A stretch of 64,000 nt of DNA. It comes from Anniella stebbinsi (taxonomy: Eukaryota > Chordata > Lepidosauria > Squamata > Anniellidae). The position numbers and the translations under genes are program-made. This document shows, piece after piece, positions 22,761-33,090 of the stretch. Position 1 is the first letter of the stretch. Each line of letters begins with the position of its first letter. The stretch lies in contig JARDYH010000006.1 of NCBI GenBank assembly GCA_029215795.1, positions 25,621,501-25,685,500 of the forward strand, given 5' to 3'. The notes beneath the pieces are model-generated. The model was not told the DNA's origin. It saw only the letters and a program-made list of their open reading frames with translations, and made no database searches.

Positions 22761-24332
22761 TAGCTCCGTTTCACTTCATAGTTACATTGTGTTTACTTCC
22801 CCTCAGATTTCAGATGTTAATCTGTTGCCAAGGAGATGGCTAGCACTTCACTGCTCATGACTCACTGGAAAGTATAGCCTTTTGCCTTGCAAATCCGGTC
22901 TCCTTGGAAACATCTGGGGGGGGGGTCCCCCACCTGTGGGCTTGATAAACTGCTTTGCCTAAGAAGATTTCAGGCAGTAAAAGGAACTAGAACAGGAAAT
23001 TCAAGCCCTAGTCTCCACTTTGGACTGTGGATGCATTACTACAAAAGCCTGTTAGCGCACACTTTCACTAAAAAAGCCCACTAGCACCAGGAAACGTTTT
23101 CTCCTGCTGTCTCCCATGGAACTTCTCCCTGCAACTTCTCAGCAGGAGTCAGCAGCATTATCAGCCATGATAATATAATATAGGATAATAAATATATATA
23201 TAAATAGGATAATATAATATAGGACAATATAAGAGGAAGAATAATTGCACAAAACAGAAGAGAACCACTAGAAAGATTTATAAGGCACATGGAGGGGTGA
23301 TGGAAGCAGACAGAAATGGATGTATGAGGAAGGATCAGAGTGGTTTGAAAGGAAAGGTTAAGGTGGATAGGCGTCAGGGTGATTCCAACAGGGCAGGGGT
23401 TCAGCAAAACAAGGAAGGAAGCCAAAAAAAAAAAAAAAAGAGTAAGTTGGAGGACTGAAACCTTCCTTCCAACTCCTAATGTGTCCAAAGATGAAAAGGA
23501 GAAAATAAGTTGTAAAACTGCCCAGGCCGATTAAAAGCACGCCCTTTTCTTTCGTCACTGAAAGCGGCCTTCAAGACTCACCCCCAAATACACACACCCA
23601 AACACAGAAGCAGGTTTACTGGTTTATATCTGGGTTTCCATTGCACACTTCCAAGATGAAATGGACTTCCCCCGGTCCAAAATAAGGTGCTAGAAGTAGG
23701 GGAAAATGTGAGAATAGTAGGGGAAACGTGAGAAAATGTGAGAAAATGTGAAACCTCATGCGAATCAACAGCACCAAAATCGGAAATGAGAAAGTACGAC
23801 AGTGTGATAAACCCAAAGTGTGATGGAGCTCAGAAGCTAGTACTGGCTGGTCAAAGGAAGAACCTGATTCTGCTTGAGGATGAGGAAAAGCCTCTTGGGT
23901 CAAGCCCTCTTGACTTTGCCCTCTCCCATCCTGCGATTTTACTTCTTCCCCTGAAGATCCTGAGATAGTGAGCAAACATCCTGAAACTGCAGATTTAACC
24001 CTGTAACCTGACAACCTAATCAACTCTGCAGATATTATCCTGTCAGAGTGGAGAATATGGTGGGGGATCTTTTTTCTATTGAGGGCCACATCCCCTTCCA
24101 GCAGTGGGTGGGGTCCAAAGCCCAAGTGGTTGGGCTGACCACTTTTCTCCCTCTCTCCCTCCCTCCACACCCAATGGGCTGCTTGGGGAGGGGAAACAGC
24201 CACGTTTGCCACAGGGCTTTGGGAATTAGCCTGAGGCCTACAATGTAGCCACCCACAATTTTAAAAAAACCTAATATATTTTTGTGAACTTGAGAGTGGC
24301 TGGAATTCAATGAACTTGGCTTGCATTAACAT
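22761..24332. other. No gene; one element end
   Basis: Mostly unique, with an AT-rich low-complexity stretch at 23160-23235. At 23795-23822 the reverse of the CTCCATCACAC terminus occurs (GTGTGATGGAGCTC); a matching left terminus GGGCTCCATCACACC is at 22021-22035. They may bound one element or be two relics. Confidence 0.4.
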
Positions 24333-24424
24333 GATAAACAGTTGTAGGCCCAGGACACACTCCATATACAGTTTTCAAAACGTATTCAAAGTGTTGTATC
24401 CTGCTTGGTGTAGATTGGTCCTAG
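24333..24424 (+). repeat. Short interspersed repeat, pair with 9572-9662
   Basis: Begins GGCCCAGGACACACTCC, contains GTTTTCAAAACGTATTC, ends TTGGTGTAGATTGGTCC. Nearly identical to 9572-9662. Confidence 0.6.
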
Positions 24425-24544
24425 AATGCAGATGGTACAAAACAATGAATATGACTAAACACAGGTGAGATCACATTATTGTGCCTACTTTGGCAGTGTT
24501 GGTGGTGATGTTGTACTTTTTTTGCCTCCTTTGCATCTTTGAGT

Positions 24545-24690
24545 ATCAGAATAGCTGTCCAGCAGAGCTTTTCTGGGTAGTGAATAGGTTATTAAAATCA
24601 GACCTAGGTGGGGATGTGTTGGAAATCTTGGAGGCCTTCTGTGGCAAATGTTCAAGGCACTTTGAGGATAAAATTGCTCATAGCAACTCT
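24545..24690 (+). pseudogene. Small L2 ORF2 fragment
   Basis: Reads NSCPAELFWVVNRLLKSDLG ... FEDKIA, matching the L2 pre-RT segment at 1003-1125 (CRPAELFRVVRGLL ... FQNKI). It is isolated, with no adjoining L2 sequence, and very old. Confidence 0.65.
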
Positions 24691-25653
24691 ACCTTTCATT
24701 AATTAAACTTGTTTAAATGAATCACAGTCAGCTTATTTATGTCACAGAGCCAGTTTCTTTGTGGAAATAATCACAATACACCTTCTTCTGTGGGACTGGG
24801 TTACCTTCAGTACTTGCTTCTCCTTGGGATGAGTAACTGCGTCTCACTCCATCTGACTAGCTTGTTTCCCAAACTGAACGGGTGTATCTGAGACCTCATC
24901 CTTAGTTTCAGACCTGGTCATACCACCATTCCCATTTTTTTAATGTATCCAGATCTGCCACTGATACCAGTAACACCCAGATGGAAGTATCCCTGCTAAG
25001 TTAAGAAATATGCTGCTTCCAGGATTTGATCAACACATTCATAACAGTCTCCCTCCATTTCCAAGAAAGTATTACATTACTCATAGTTATCTCACAACAC
25101 ATACAGAACTACAAGATACAATAAATTCTTATGAATTTTACACACTACAATGCATATTTTGCTACATCCCTACCCTAACTCACCTTCCTTTATTCAGTGA
25201 AGCTGCAGCATGATCTAGAGTTAGAGCTGTTCCTGCCCATTGTTATGAGGCTTGGAGAATCCATTGGCTCCAGTGGAAGCTGGGGCAGAAGTTGGCATTC
25301 CACTGAACTGCAGTATTTGTTTTCCTGTAATGTACAGCACTAGTCAGTGACTAGTTTTGCTGGAGAGACCCTTTGAAAATGGATGGTGGAAGGAGTGATG
25401 ATGGGTCAAGGCCACAACTCTTTTTCTACAAAAATGTCTCACTGTCATGTCCTGCCACTACAGATGCCCCTGCCTCCACATTCATTTGTCCTTTGGTTGG
25501 CAACTGGAAATAAGATGGAAGCTCTTAAGCATCCAAATTTGGTTTTTAACATAAACCATACCAGCATAAATAACAGAAATCATTAGCTTTTTAGTATCTT
25601 GCTGACTACGTGGCTAGCGGCTACATTTGGGCTAGAATTCCTGCCCACTATGG
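24691..25653. other. No gene recognised
   Basis: Unique-looking DNA. The last 8 bp (25646-25653, CACTATGG) are the target duplication of the next element. Confidence 0.4.
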
Positions 25654-26310
25654 TAGGGTGACCAGATTTTGAGAACCAAAATCCCGGTCCCCCTGGCCAC
25701 CCCCCCAAAACAACCCCTACCGCGTGCCCGTGCGCGCGCGTGCCCCCCCCGCCCTGCACGGCCCGCACGCCCCCCGCCTGCCCCGCGCTGCGCTGCCAGC
25801 CCACCTCGCCCCGCCCGCGCCGCCCGCCCCCCGCCCCGCCCCGCTCCACCCCGCCTGCACGCCCCCTGCCCGCGCCGCCCGCCCGCGCCACCCGCCCGCG
25901 CCGCCCACGCCGCCCGCCCCGCCCCGCTTGCCCCGCGCCGCTCGCACCACCCGCCTCGCGCTCTTTACCTGCTGGGGCGTCCGCTTCCCTCCAGTGCTCA
26001 GAATCTACTGAGAAACAGGCTTCCTGGCCTGTCTCTCAGTAGCGCGTCATGTGATGACGTCATCACCCGGCGCGCTACTGAGGGACAGGCCGCGAAGCCT
26101 GTTTCTCAGTAGATTCAGAGCACCGGAGGGAAGCAGACGCCCCAGCAGGTAAGTGCCTCGCGCCACCCACCTCGCACCACCCGCCTGACTCCCGCCACCG
26201 CCGCGTGACCCCCCGCCGCCCCAGTTTGCCCCCTCCGCCCCCCGGTTGGCCCGGATCGCCCCAGGTTTCCCAGTTAGGACCGGGAAAACCCGGGCCATCT
26301 GGTCACCCTA
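25654..26310. mobile_element. GC-rich hAT-like foldback element, 657 bp
   Basis: Termini TAGGGTGACCAGAT and ATCTGGTCACCCTA are perfect 14-bp inverted repeats. The element is flanked by a perfect 8-bp duplication CACTATGG (25646-25653, 26311-26318), the size made by hAT-superfamily transposases. The interior is extremely C/G-rich on the left (about 25735-25960). Its centre is a long inverted repeat: TACCTGCTGGGGCGTC ... CTACTGAGAAACAGGC (25968-26014) pairs with GCCTGTTTCTCAGTAG ... GACGCCCCAGCAGGTA (26096-26152). The ORFs here are Pro/Arg/Ala strings in all frames and are not genes. Confidence 0.85.
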
Positions 26311-26318
26311 CACTATGG

Positions 26319-27110
26319 GGTGGAAGCAGTGAACACTTGGGACTTCCTATGTTTTAAAAAATGCAGTTTTCTCCTTCAACAGTAACTCAAATTTTCCTCT
26401 TATGAATGCCAGTCCTGTTCTGTTGCTGACTTTAGCTACTTAATGCTGTCAGATAACTAGCAACTATGGATGAAAGCATATGCCTTGCATCACTCCAGTG
26501 TTGGGTTCCAGTCTTGCTACAGTTTGCTCTCTCTTCTTTCAGCTTCAGCGCACATATGCCACTCTTGCTTTGATAAAGTACAAAGGAATGAGAGTTGAGT
26601 CAGAACCATCTTTTAAATGGAAAGCACCTCATTAGGAAGAAAGAGACCAGCTCCATGGAGCTGTGGAGCAAGGCCTTCCAGAGTTCTTTTGATAGCAGCA
26701 GATCTGCACCTGCTCTCAGTTGGCAACATCTGTTGCAGGGTGCATCCTGTACAACAGCCATAAGAGAAGATTACACAGGAACATGGAAGAAAAAGGGCCA
26801 CATGCTTAGGAATGGAAAAGGGATTAGCTTTTTACATGGTCAAGAAGGGAGCTAAGCTATGTGCTATAAGAGGCAGATTGGGAAAGGGAAGAAACTCAGC
26901 CCAGCTGGAGAGTGCATCGCTGGTATGCTGAAAGTCCCAATTTTAACCCCTGGCATTTCCAGTTTAAGATTTAGGAAGCAGAGCTGGGAAAGACCTGCAG
27001 ACAGTCACAGTACAGACAATAAAAATAAGAGGGTTGCCCTGGTTTCTTTCTGACTTCTACTCTTTCTTAGGTCTAGTTTAACTGAAGCATTCCAATTCTG
27101 GAATTATTTA
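26319..27110. other. No gene recognised
   Basis: An 86-codon open frame at 26595-26855 has no recognisable domain and is not supported as an exon. Confidence 0.4.
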
Positions 27111-27158
27111 TAGAATCATAGAATCATAGAATAGCACAATTGGAAGGGGCCTATAAGG

Positions 27159-27789
27159 TAGGGTGACCAGATAAAATCCAGGTCAGGGCTCATGTAACTT
27201 TAAAATAGGGTGACCAGATAAAATCCAGGTCAGGGCTCCTGTAACTTTAACAGTTGTAGAGAAAAGGGAATTTCAGCCAGTGTTATTTGTATGCAGTTAG
27301 TTCCTGGTGATATTCCCTCTTCATCACAACTGTTAAAGTTGCAGGGGCCCTGCCTTCTTTTGTATATGGTCACTCTAGTATAGTGCCTGCAACTTTAACT
27401 GTTGTGATGAAGAGGGAATATCATCAGGAACTAATTGCATACAAATGACACTGGCTGAAATTGTTAAAGTTACAGGAGCCCTGACCTGGATTTTATCTGG
27501 TCAGCCTACTTTAACAGTTGTAGAGAAAAGGGAATTTCAGCCAGTGTCATTTGTATGCAATTAGTTCCTGGTGATATTCCCTCTTCATCACAACAGTTAA
27601 AGGTGCAGGCACTATACTAGAGTAACCATATACAAAAGAAGGCAGGGCCCCTGCAACTTTAACTGTTGTAATGAAGAAGGAATTTCACCAAGAACTAATT
27701 GCATACAAATAACACTGGCTGAAATTCCCTTTTCTCTACAACTGTTAAAGTTACATGAGCCCTGACCTGGATTTTATCTGGTCACCCTA
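27159..27789. mobile_element. Compound hAT-like foldback inside CR1
   Basis: Ends TAGGGTGACCAGATAAAATC and GATTTTATCTGGTCACCCTA are 20-bp inverted repeats. Internally the basic arm (AACAGTTGTAGAGAAAAGGG, TTTCAGCCAGTGT, TAGTTCCTGGTGATATTCCC) is repeated about four times in alternating orientation, and a second copy of the left terminus sits at 27209-27230. CR1 sequence reads ...CTATAAGG, element, CAATTAGA, CCATCGAG...; the eight bases after the element replace nothing in CR1. This fits an 8-bp duplication that has since decayed (5 of 8 positions match). Confidence 0.78.
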
Positions 27790-28326
27790 CAATTAGACCA
27801 TCGAGTCCAACCCACCGCTCAATGCAAGAATCCACATTAAAGCATACCTGACAGATGGCTGTCCAGCTGCCTCTTGAAGGCCTCTACCGTGGGAGAGCCC
27901 ACTACCTCCCTAGGTAATTGGTTCCATTGTCGTATTGCTCTAACAGTCAGGAAGTTTTTCCTGATATCCACCCAGAATCTGGCTTCCTGTAACTTGAGCC
28001 CATTATTCTGTGTCCTGCATCTGGGTTGATTGAGAAGAGGTCTTGGCCCTCCTCTGTGTGACAACCTTTCAAGTATTTGAAGAGTGCTATTATGTCTCCA
28101 CTCAATCTTCTTTTCTCCAGGATAAACATGACCAGTTCTTTCAGTCTCTCCTCATAGGGCTTTGTTTCCAGACACCTGATCATCCTTGTTGCCCTCCTCT
28201 GAACACGCTCTAGGTTGTCTGCATCCTTCTTGAAGTGTGGTGTCCAGAACTGGGCACAATACTCAAGATGAGGCCTAACCAGTGCCAAATAGAGGGGAAC
28301 CAGTACCTTGCGTGATTTGGAAGCAT

Positions 28327-28747
28327 GTTCAGAGGAGGGCAACAAGGATGATTAGGGGTCTGGAAACAGAGATTGAAAGAACTAGGCATGTTTAGCCTGG
28401 AGAAGAGAAGATTGAGGAGAGACATAGAATCATAGAATAGTAGAGTTGGAAGGGGCCTATAAGGCCATTGAGTCCAACCCCCTGCTCAATGCAAGAATCT
28501 ACCTTAATACATGATAGCACTCTTCAAATACTTGAAAGGTTGTCACACAGAGGAGGGCCAGGATCTCTTCTCAATCAACCCAGAATGCAGGACAATGAAT
28601 AATGGGCTCAAGTTACAGGAAGCCAGATTCCGGCTGAACATCAGGAAAAACTTCCTGACTGTTAGAGCAATACCACAATGGAATTGAGCAGGTGGTTGGA
28701 CTCAATGGCCTTATAGGCCCCTTCCAACTCTACTATTCTATGATTCT
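28327..28747 (+). mobile_element. CR1 3' end inserted into opposite-strand CR1
   Basis: Plus-strand CR1 C-terminus and 3' UTR: GAGGAGGGCAACAAGGATGA, then GCATGTTTAGCCTGG, then AATACTTGAAAGGTTGTCAC, ending CTATTCTATGATTCTA. It separates GATTTGGAAGCA from TATTAATGCAGCCC, which are contiguous in the CR1 at 61615-61650. Confidence 0.8.
28428..28512 (-). mobile_element. CR1 tail nested inside CR1 28327-28747
   Basis: About 85 bp of CR1 3' end in minus orientation (AGAATCATAGAATAGTAGAG ... CCTGCTCAATGCAAGAATC). It interrupts GGAGAGACAT / ATGATAGCACTC of the surrounding CR1. The uninterrupted order is at 50350-50365. Confidence 0.75.
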
Positions 28748-28870
28748 ATTAATGCAGCCCAAAATAGTATTTGCTTTTTGTTGCAGCCACATCATACTGT
28801 TGGCTCATATTCAGCTTGTGATCTACAACGATTCCAAGATCCTTCTTGCTCAACATATTGCTGAGCTAAG

Positions 28871-29223
28871 GTCCCCTCTACAAGGATTCGCTTTTGCACC
28901 CGGTTAGGCGATTATGCGCATAATCGCTGAAGCGCATTTACACCTAATACCTCTGCACGAGAGGCGGCGAGAGGCGGCGAAGCGCATTAACGGATGACCA
29001 AAATGCGCTTTACAAGTAGTTAATGCACATAAGCGTTTGTTCACATAGGCAAAATGCGCTTTAATGGCCGGAGCAAAATAAAACTCGCGATTTAACGCAC
29101 ATTTGATAATGCGCATAATCGGAGAGATAACGCGCCTCTACGCCCGATTTGCGCTCCATTCTTGTAGAGGTAATTTTTTTTAAGCGCCTTGAAAGAGCTT
29201 TAAACCTCTCTTGTAGAGGCAGC
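28871..29223 (-). mobile_element. CpG-rich foldback MITE, copy 3 (353 bp)
   Basis: Left end GTCCCCTCTACAAGG, right end (reverse strand) GCTGCCTCTACAAG, exact 5-bp duplication CTAAG (28866-28870, 29224-29228). The CR1 target appears uninterrupted (reverse strand) near 49030-49045 as ATACTTGGCTCAGC. It shares the GAGGCGGCGAGAGGCGGCG block with copy 2. Confidence 0.85.
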
Positions 29224-29571
29224 CTAAGTATCCCCCATCTTGTAACTGTGCATTTGGTTTCTTCTTCCTAGGAGTAGAACTTGGCATTTATCCCTATTAA
29301 ATTTCATTCTGTTGTTCTCAGCTCAGCACTCCAATCTATCAAGTTCACTTTGAAGTTTGTTTCTGTCTTCCAGGGTATTAGCAATCCTACCCAATTTTGT
29401 GACATCTGCAAATTTGATGAGCATTCCCTGCACCTCCTCATCCAAATGATTAATAAAAATGTTGAAGAGCACTGTGCCCAGGACTGAGCCCTGCAATACC
29501 CTGCTCGTTACCTCCCCCCCAGTATGAAAAGGTACCATTGATAAGCACTCGAGACATTCTCCTAAGCCCAT

Positions 29572-30865
29572 TTCAGGTGTTCAAACATTGAACTCCTGGA
29601 GGGCAGACAGGGATGCTCTGACCTCACCTTCTCCACCCACAAACTTTGCATGTTGACGGGAAAGGTCTACAGTGGAAGATTAACCACGTTCAGCTGAACC
29701 CACAATTATAGTGGATTGCACAACTGGGAACTGAGCATCATCAGAATTCCCAGTCACAAAATGACTGTGAGCCTATCTAAACTACTGCTTTAAAACAGTT
29801 TATAACAGTTTTAAACCAAATAACCGTTATCAACCATTTTAAAACTGTAATAAACAGTTTTAAAGCAGTAGTGTAGATAGGCTCTGTAACTGTAGTCAGC
29901 TGAAGACAGCTAATTTTCACTGCAGATCTTCTCCATCATCATGGGGAGATTGGGGGTGAAGGAGGTAGGGCAGTAACGTGTGTCCCCATCTTCTTTCCAT
30001 GAGTTTAATGTCAAAATGCCTGAAGAGGGCTTAGGAGAATATCTAAAGTATTCCTTCAATTGAAGCATGTACAATATTGGCAAAACTTATGGCTCATTCA
30101 TGTGCACCTTTAGTTTCTTTGTTTTTTCACCTCCACAGAGACCACAGCTTCCTAACTGGGATGGGATCACTCCGTAGTCTGGATGAAGCTCCCTAAACTC
30201 CAAATTGAATTCCTCTCTTTATCTTGCTCCTGCACAAAGTCCCCCTGGGGGGGATGTCTTCTACAATTTTGAGGGTGTGACATGTGCATTGAGAGGGGCA
30301 GGGGTGCAGTAGGAGATGGATCAACATGAATTGGTTCCTTCGCAGCCTGAAAAGTGCAAGCATTCTCAGGGGTGCTGTCTGCATAGGACACTGTGGTCAT
30401 TGGTATGCTCAGACTTAGAGCCCTGTCCTGTCATCTGCTGCTCAGCATGCTGGAACTGGGTCAAGAGAGATCATGTGGGTGCCTCACAGGTCCAGTTCTA
30501 CAACGAAGCAGCAGGCAGGAAGCGGGTGCAGCTGGCAGTATGGCATGGGAAGAGTGGTGAACGGTTCCACCCTCCCCACCCAAAGGGCCTGCTGCTGCTT
30601 GGTCAGCCATTTGCTCCCTCCTGCTGCTGTCACCTCCCTCCCTAGCTGCCTGTTTGCTTGGCCAACTGGCCAATAGCTTGCAGCCACCCAGCAGCGGTGG
30701 CTCCTCCTCCCTCCCTTGGCCAGCAGCTCCCACCTTTTGCCCCAAGCCAGGGGACTCCTGGCTGGGAGAATTGGCAAAAATATTGCAAGACCTCTCATCT
30801 TCGTTCGGCTGATGAATGGAGGAGGAGCCGTTACTCCCTCCCCGTGAGAGCAGAGAGCATCATTT
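29572..30865. other. No gene; one mini-MITE
   Basis: Apart from the foldback at 29769-29884, nothing recognised. Open frames at 30167-30924 overlap in several frames and show no domain. Confidence 0.4.
29769..29884. mobile_element. 116-bp palindromic mini-MITE
   Basis: Two about 47-bp arms, GAGCCTATCTAAACTACTGC... and its reverse partner ...GCAGTAGTGTAGATAGGCTC, differ at only a few positions and both carry TTTAAAAC. Flanked by TGT on each side, a possible 3-bp duplication. No coding potential. Confidence 0.75.
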
Positions 30866-30867
30866 TT

Positions 30868-31125
30868 AAAGATAAAGAGATGAAACTTGGCATCATGATA
30901 GCTTGTAGGTAGGGCTTTAGCCATGCCAAGGTTGAAGCAGATCTGTTCATCTGTTGATCTTTAGGAATTTTTTTTAAGTTTGAGGTTTTAAAATTATTAT
31001 TTTTAAAAAAACATTGGAGCCATACCCTTCAAACTCAAGTTGTCAAACCTCCTCTTTGGGGTCTTGCAGCTTGAGAAGTTTTTGCCATTGGCATCAAGGA
31101 GATCTCGAGTTTTTAGCTAAGAGGT
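30868..31125 (+). repeat. Dispersed 'GAGATGAAACTTGG' module
   Basis: TTTAAAGATAAAGAGATGAA ... CATCATGATAGC ... AGGGCTTTAGCCATGCCAAG ... TTTAGGAATTTTTTTTAAG, then GGAGCCATACCCTTCAAACT and AGTTTTTAGCTAAGAGGTGCTGGG. The reverse of this whole order is at 43895-44200. Confidence 0.65.
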
Positions 31126-31431
31126 GCTGGGCGAGGACGGCACTTTTCCTGTTGTAGATGTGAAGGGCAGTCAGGCACCTGGAGCTCAGCAGAGGCAAAG
31201 CGTCCACAGGTCAAAATGTAGGAAAGGAGAGGTCAGTCAAAGCAGCCCACAGGGCAAAACGGAACAGGTCAGAGGCCTTTTTCTCAGAGTTCCACATCAA
31301 GGGCGATGAAGGATCATCCTTAGCACGGCCAACAGTGAGGTGCCAGTCGAGAGAGAGGCTCTCATCTTTGTGGATACCCTGCTGCTGCGGATGTTGGAAC
31401 CTGACATAACATTGCTTTGCTTTGCTACCCC

Positions 31432-31788
31432 TGTTGGAAATGGGCAACAATGCTTGTTGTTTGACTGTAAGGGGTTAACCTGATTAACCGTCCCTTAATT
31501 TGTCTTTGTTGGCTTGATTGGTTCTGCCCTTTCTTCTGCTCCTATATATTGACCACACCCTTTCCAGTCTGCTCTGCCTAAGCTCCTCCATTTTCTTATC
31601 TTACCGCTTTGCTGTGAAATGAGGGTTGTTTTTGCTTCTCCAGCATTCAGTATCTGAGATGACAATGTATGTATATTAGAATAAAGCTGTTTAATGTTTT
31701 CTTTTTTTACCTTTACCATAAGTCTTAACGGACTGTTTATTGAAACTGCTGTCTGCACGCTCGTTAAGTCTTCTGCATATAACCTACA
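31432..31788 (+). repeat. Copia 5' LTR
   Basis: Starts TGTTGGAAATGGGCAAC and ends CATATAACCTACA (TG...CA). Contains a TATA-like CTATATATT (31542-31550) and a polyadenylation signal AATAAA (31680-31685). Matches 35129-35488 along its whole length. Confidence 0.9.
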
Positions 31789-31802
31789 GGTTATGAGCCC
31801 AG
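31789..31802 (+). promoter_or_regulatory. Copia primer-binding site (half-tRNA initiator Met type)
   Basis: GGTTATGAGCCCAG lies immediately after the LTR. It is complementary, with one mismatch, to the anticodon arm of vertebrate initiator Met tRNA (CTGGGCCCATAACC). Drosophila copia is known to prime from the 5' half of the same tRNA, cleaved in the anticodon loop, so the site suggests the same mechanism. Confidence 0.75.
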
Positions 31803-31871
31803 TTTTTTTATTGATATGTAGTTTGAGCAAGTTTGCAATTAAACAAATGGTGCAGAAAGAATTTTTTTAGA

Positions 31872-33038
31872 ATGGCTTTACAACTAAATGGTTTTGTGGT
31901 TCCAAAACTGGTTCCCAGTGATTTTGATAATTGCCTTTTTCATCTGGAGATACTTTTAAAGCAACAAGGACTTTTATAAGTGACGAAAGAAGATGGCCCT
32001 TCTGAGCAAGCTGCTTCTGAGGATCTTGTGGTGAGAACTTCAAATGACAGAGAAGATAGTTTAACAGCTTCTAGCTTGATAGACGCAACTAACAGTGTGT
32101 GGCACCAAAAAGACTTGAAAGCACAACTTTATATATTGGAATCTCTACAACCAACAGACGTAGCCTAAATTAGAGGGGAGCAATATGCAAGTAGAATGCT
32201 TAAAAGGTTAAAGACTCTTTGTGGTCGGTCCTCACTTCAAGACAAAATATTGCTTTATAAAAAGCTCTATAGAAAAGACATGAAAGAGGGTCAATGTCGT
32301 TTGGGGCATCTTGATGAAATGTTAGAGATGATACAGAAGCTTGAAGCATTAGGAGATGAAATTGGTGAAGCGCAAAAATTATCAATTTTAATGTCTTCAT
32401 TACCACATTCTTGGTCTCCTTTTATCTCAGCCATGAGTACCAAATCCAAGTTTTAATGCTGTGTTGTCATCTTATCGTTCTGCGGCAGAAAGAGAAATGA
32501 GTTTGAATTGCAATCTTTAACACAAACTTCAAGATCAAGTTTCAGAGTTCAGGAGAAGGCATGGCAGAAATCTACATATAGCCAATCAGAGAGAAAGATG
32601 CAAATTGAATGTTTTGGATGTTGTAGGTGTGGCCATCTAAAGCGAGACTGCAGAGAGAGTAATTTGAGTTCTGCTAATTTACAAAAGGCTGGAAAGCCAG
32701 AAAGCCGGAGAGAGAATGATTTTAAAGGGAACAATACTCCTAGAGTATATAAAGATTTTACTGTTGTACAGGCCAGTCAAAAGTATAGTTGGATTGTTGA
32801 CTCAGGAGCAAGTACTCATATTTCCAATGATAAGAAATGTTTTTATAACATTGATAAAAATGACAAAGGGCAGATATTTGTAGCAGATGGAAGTTCAGTT
32901 CAGAGAAAAGGATGCGGTAAAGGCAAACTGCAATTTGATCACTATTCTGTTGACTTTACAAATGTGAAATATGTTCCACAGATGGATGGCAATGTATTAA
33001 GTGTGTCCAGTTTGAACAAAAAGGGCTTGATGTGTTAA
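31872..33038 (+). pseudogene. Copia gag-protease region, broken
   Basis: Starts at ATG 31872 (MALQLNGF), 84 bp after the LTR, and continues in the same frame through 32456 but with in-frame stops at 31977 and 32166. The 31980-32456 part has the helical gag pattern of copia (ATNSVWHQKDLKAQLYIL ... MLEMIQKLEALG). After a frameshift near 32456-32508 comes a zinc knuckle with CX2CX4HX4C spacing (CFGCCRCGHLKRDC, about 32610-32650), then the aspartic protease motif WIVDSGASTHIS (about 32791-32826). The reading then ends at 33036. Non-functional copy. Confidence 0.85.
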
Positions 33039-33090
33039 TAAGAATGGACTGTGTACTATACCTGCAAATGGACAGACCTATGCAAATGCC

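Larger units (their letters stand above)
27113..29571 (-). mobile_element. CR1 LINE (minus) carrying several nested insertions
   Basis: A minus-strand CR1 whose 3' tail (AGAATCATAGAATCATAGAATAG in plus-strand reading) is at 27113-27137. Its RT begins near 29571, where SVLGTVLFNIFINHLDEEVQ and FADVTKLG (second D of FADD replaced by V) are readable. Between these points lie a hAT-like foldback (27159-27789), an opposite-strand CR1 (28327-28747, itself containing a CR1 tail at 28428-28512) and a CpG-rich MITE (28871-29223). Removing them leaves one collinear CR1. The ORF segments 27837-28345 ([20 protein letters not shown], then [15 protein letters not shown]) are frameshifted. Confidence 0.85.

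Noticed and set aside
22021..23822. A single 1.8-kb element bounded by GGGCTCCATCACACC and GTGTGATGGAGCTC
   Set aside because: The termini face each other correctly, but the interior holds other dispersed repeats and no coding trace. Two independent relics are equally likely.
25583..26112. Long Pro/Ala/Arg-rich and Gly/Arg-rich open frames on both strands
   Set aside because: They arise from the extreme C/G composition of the hAT-like foldback. All frames are open, repetitive and without a domain.
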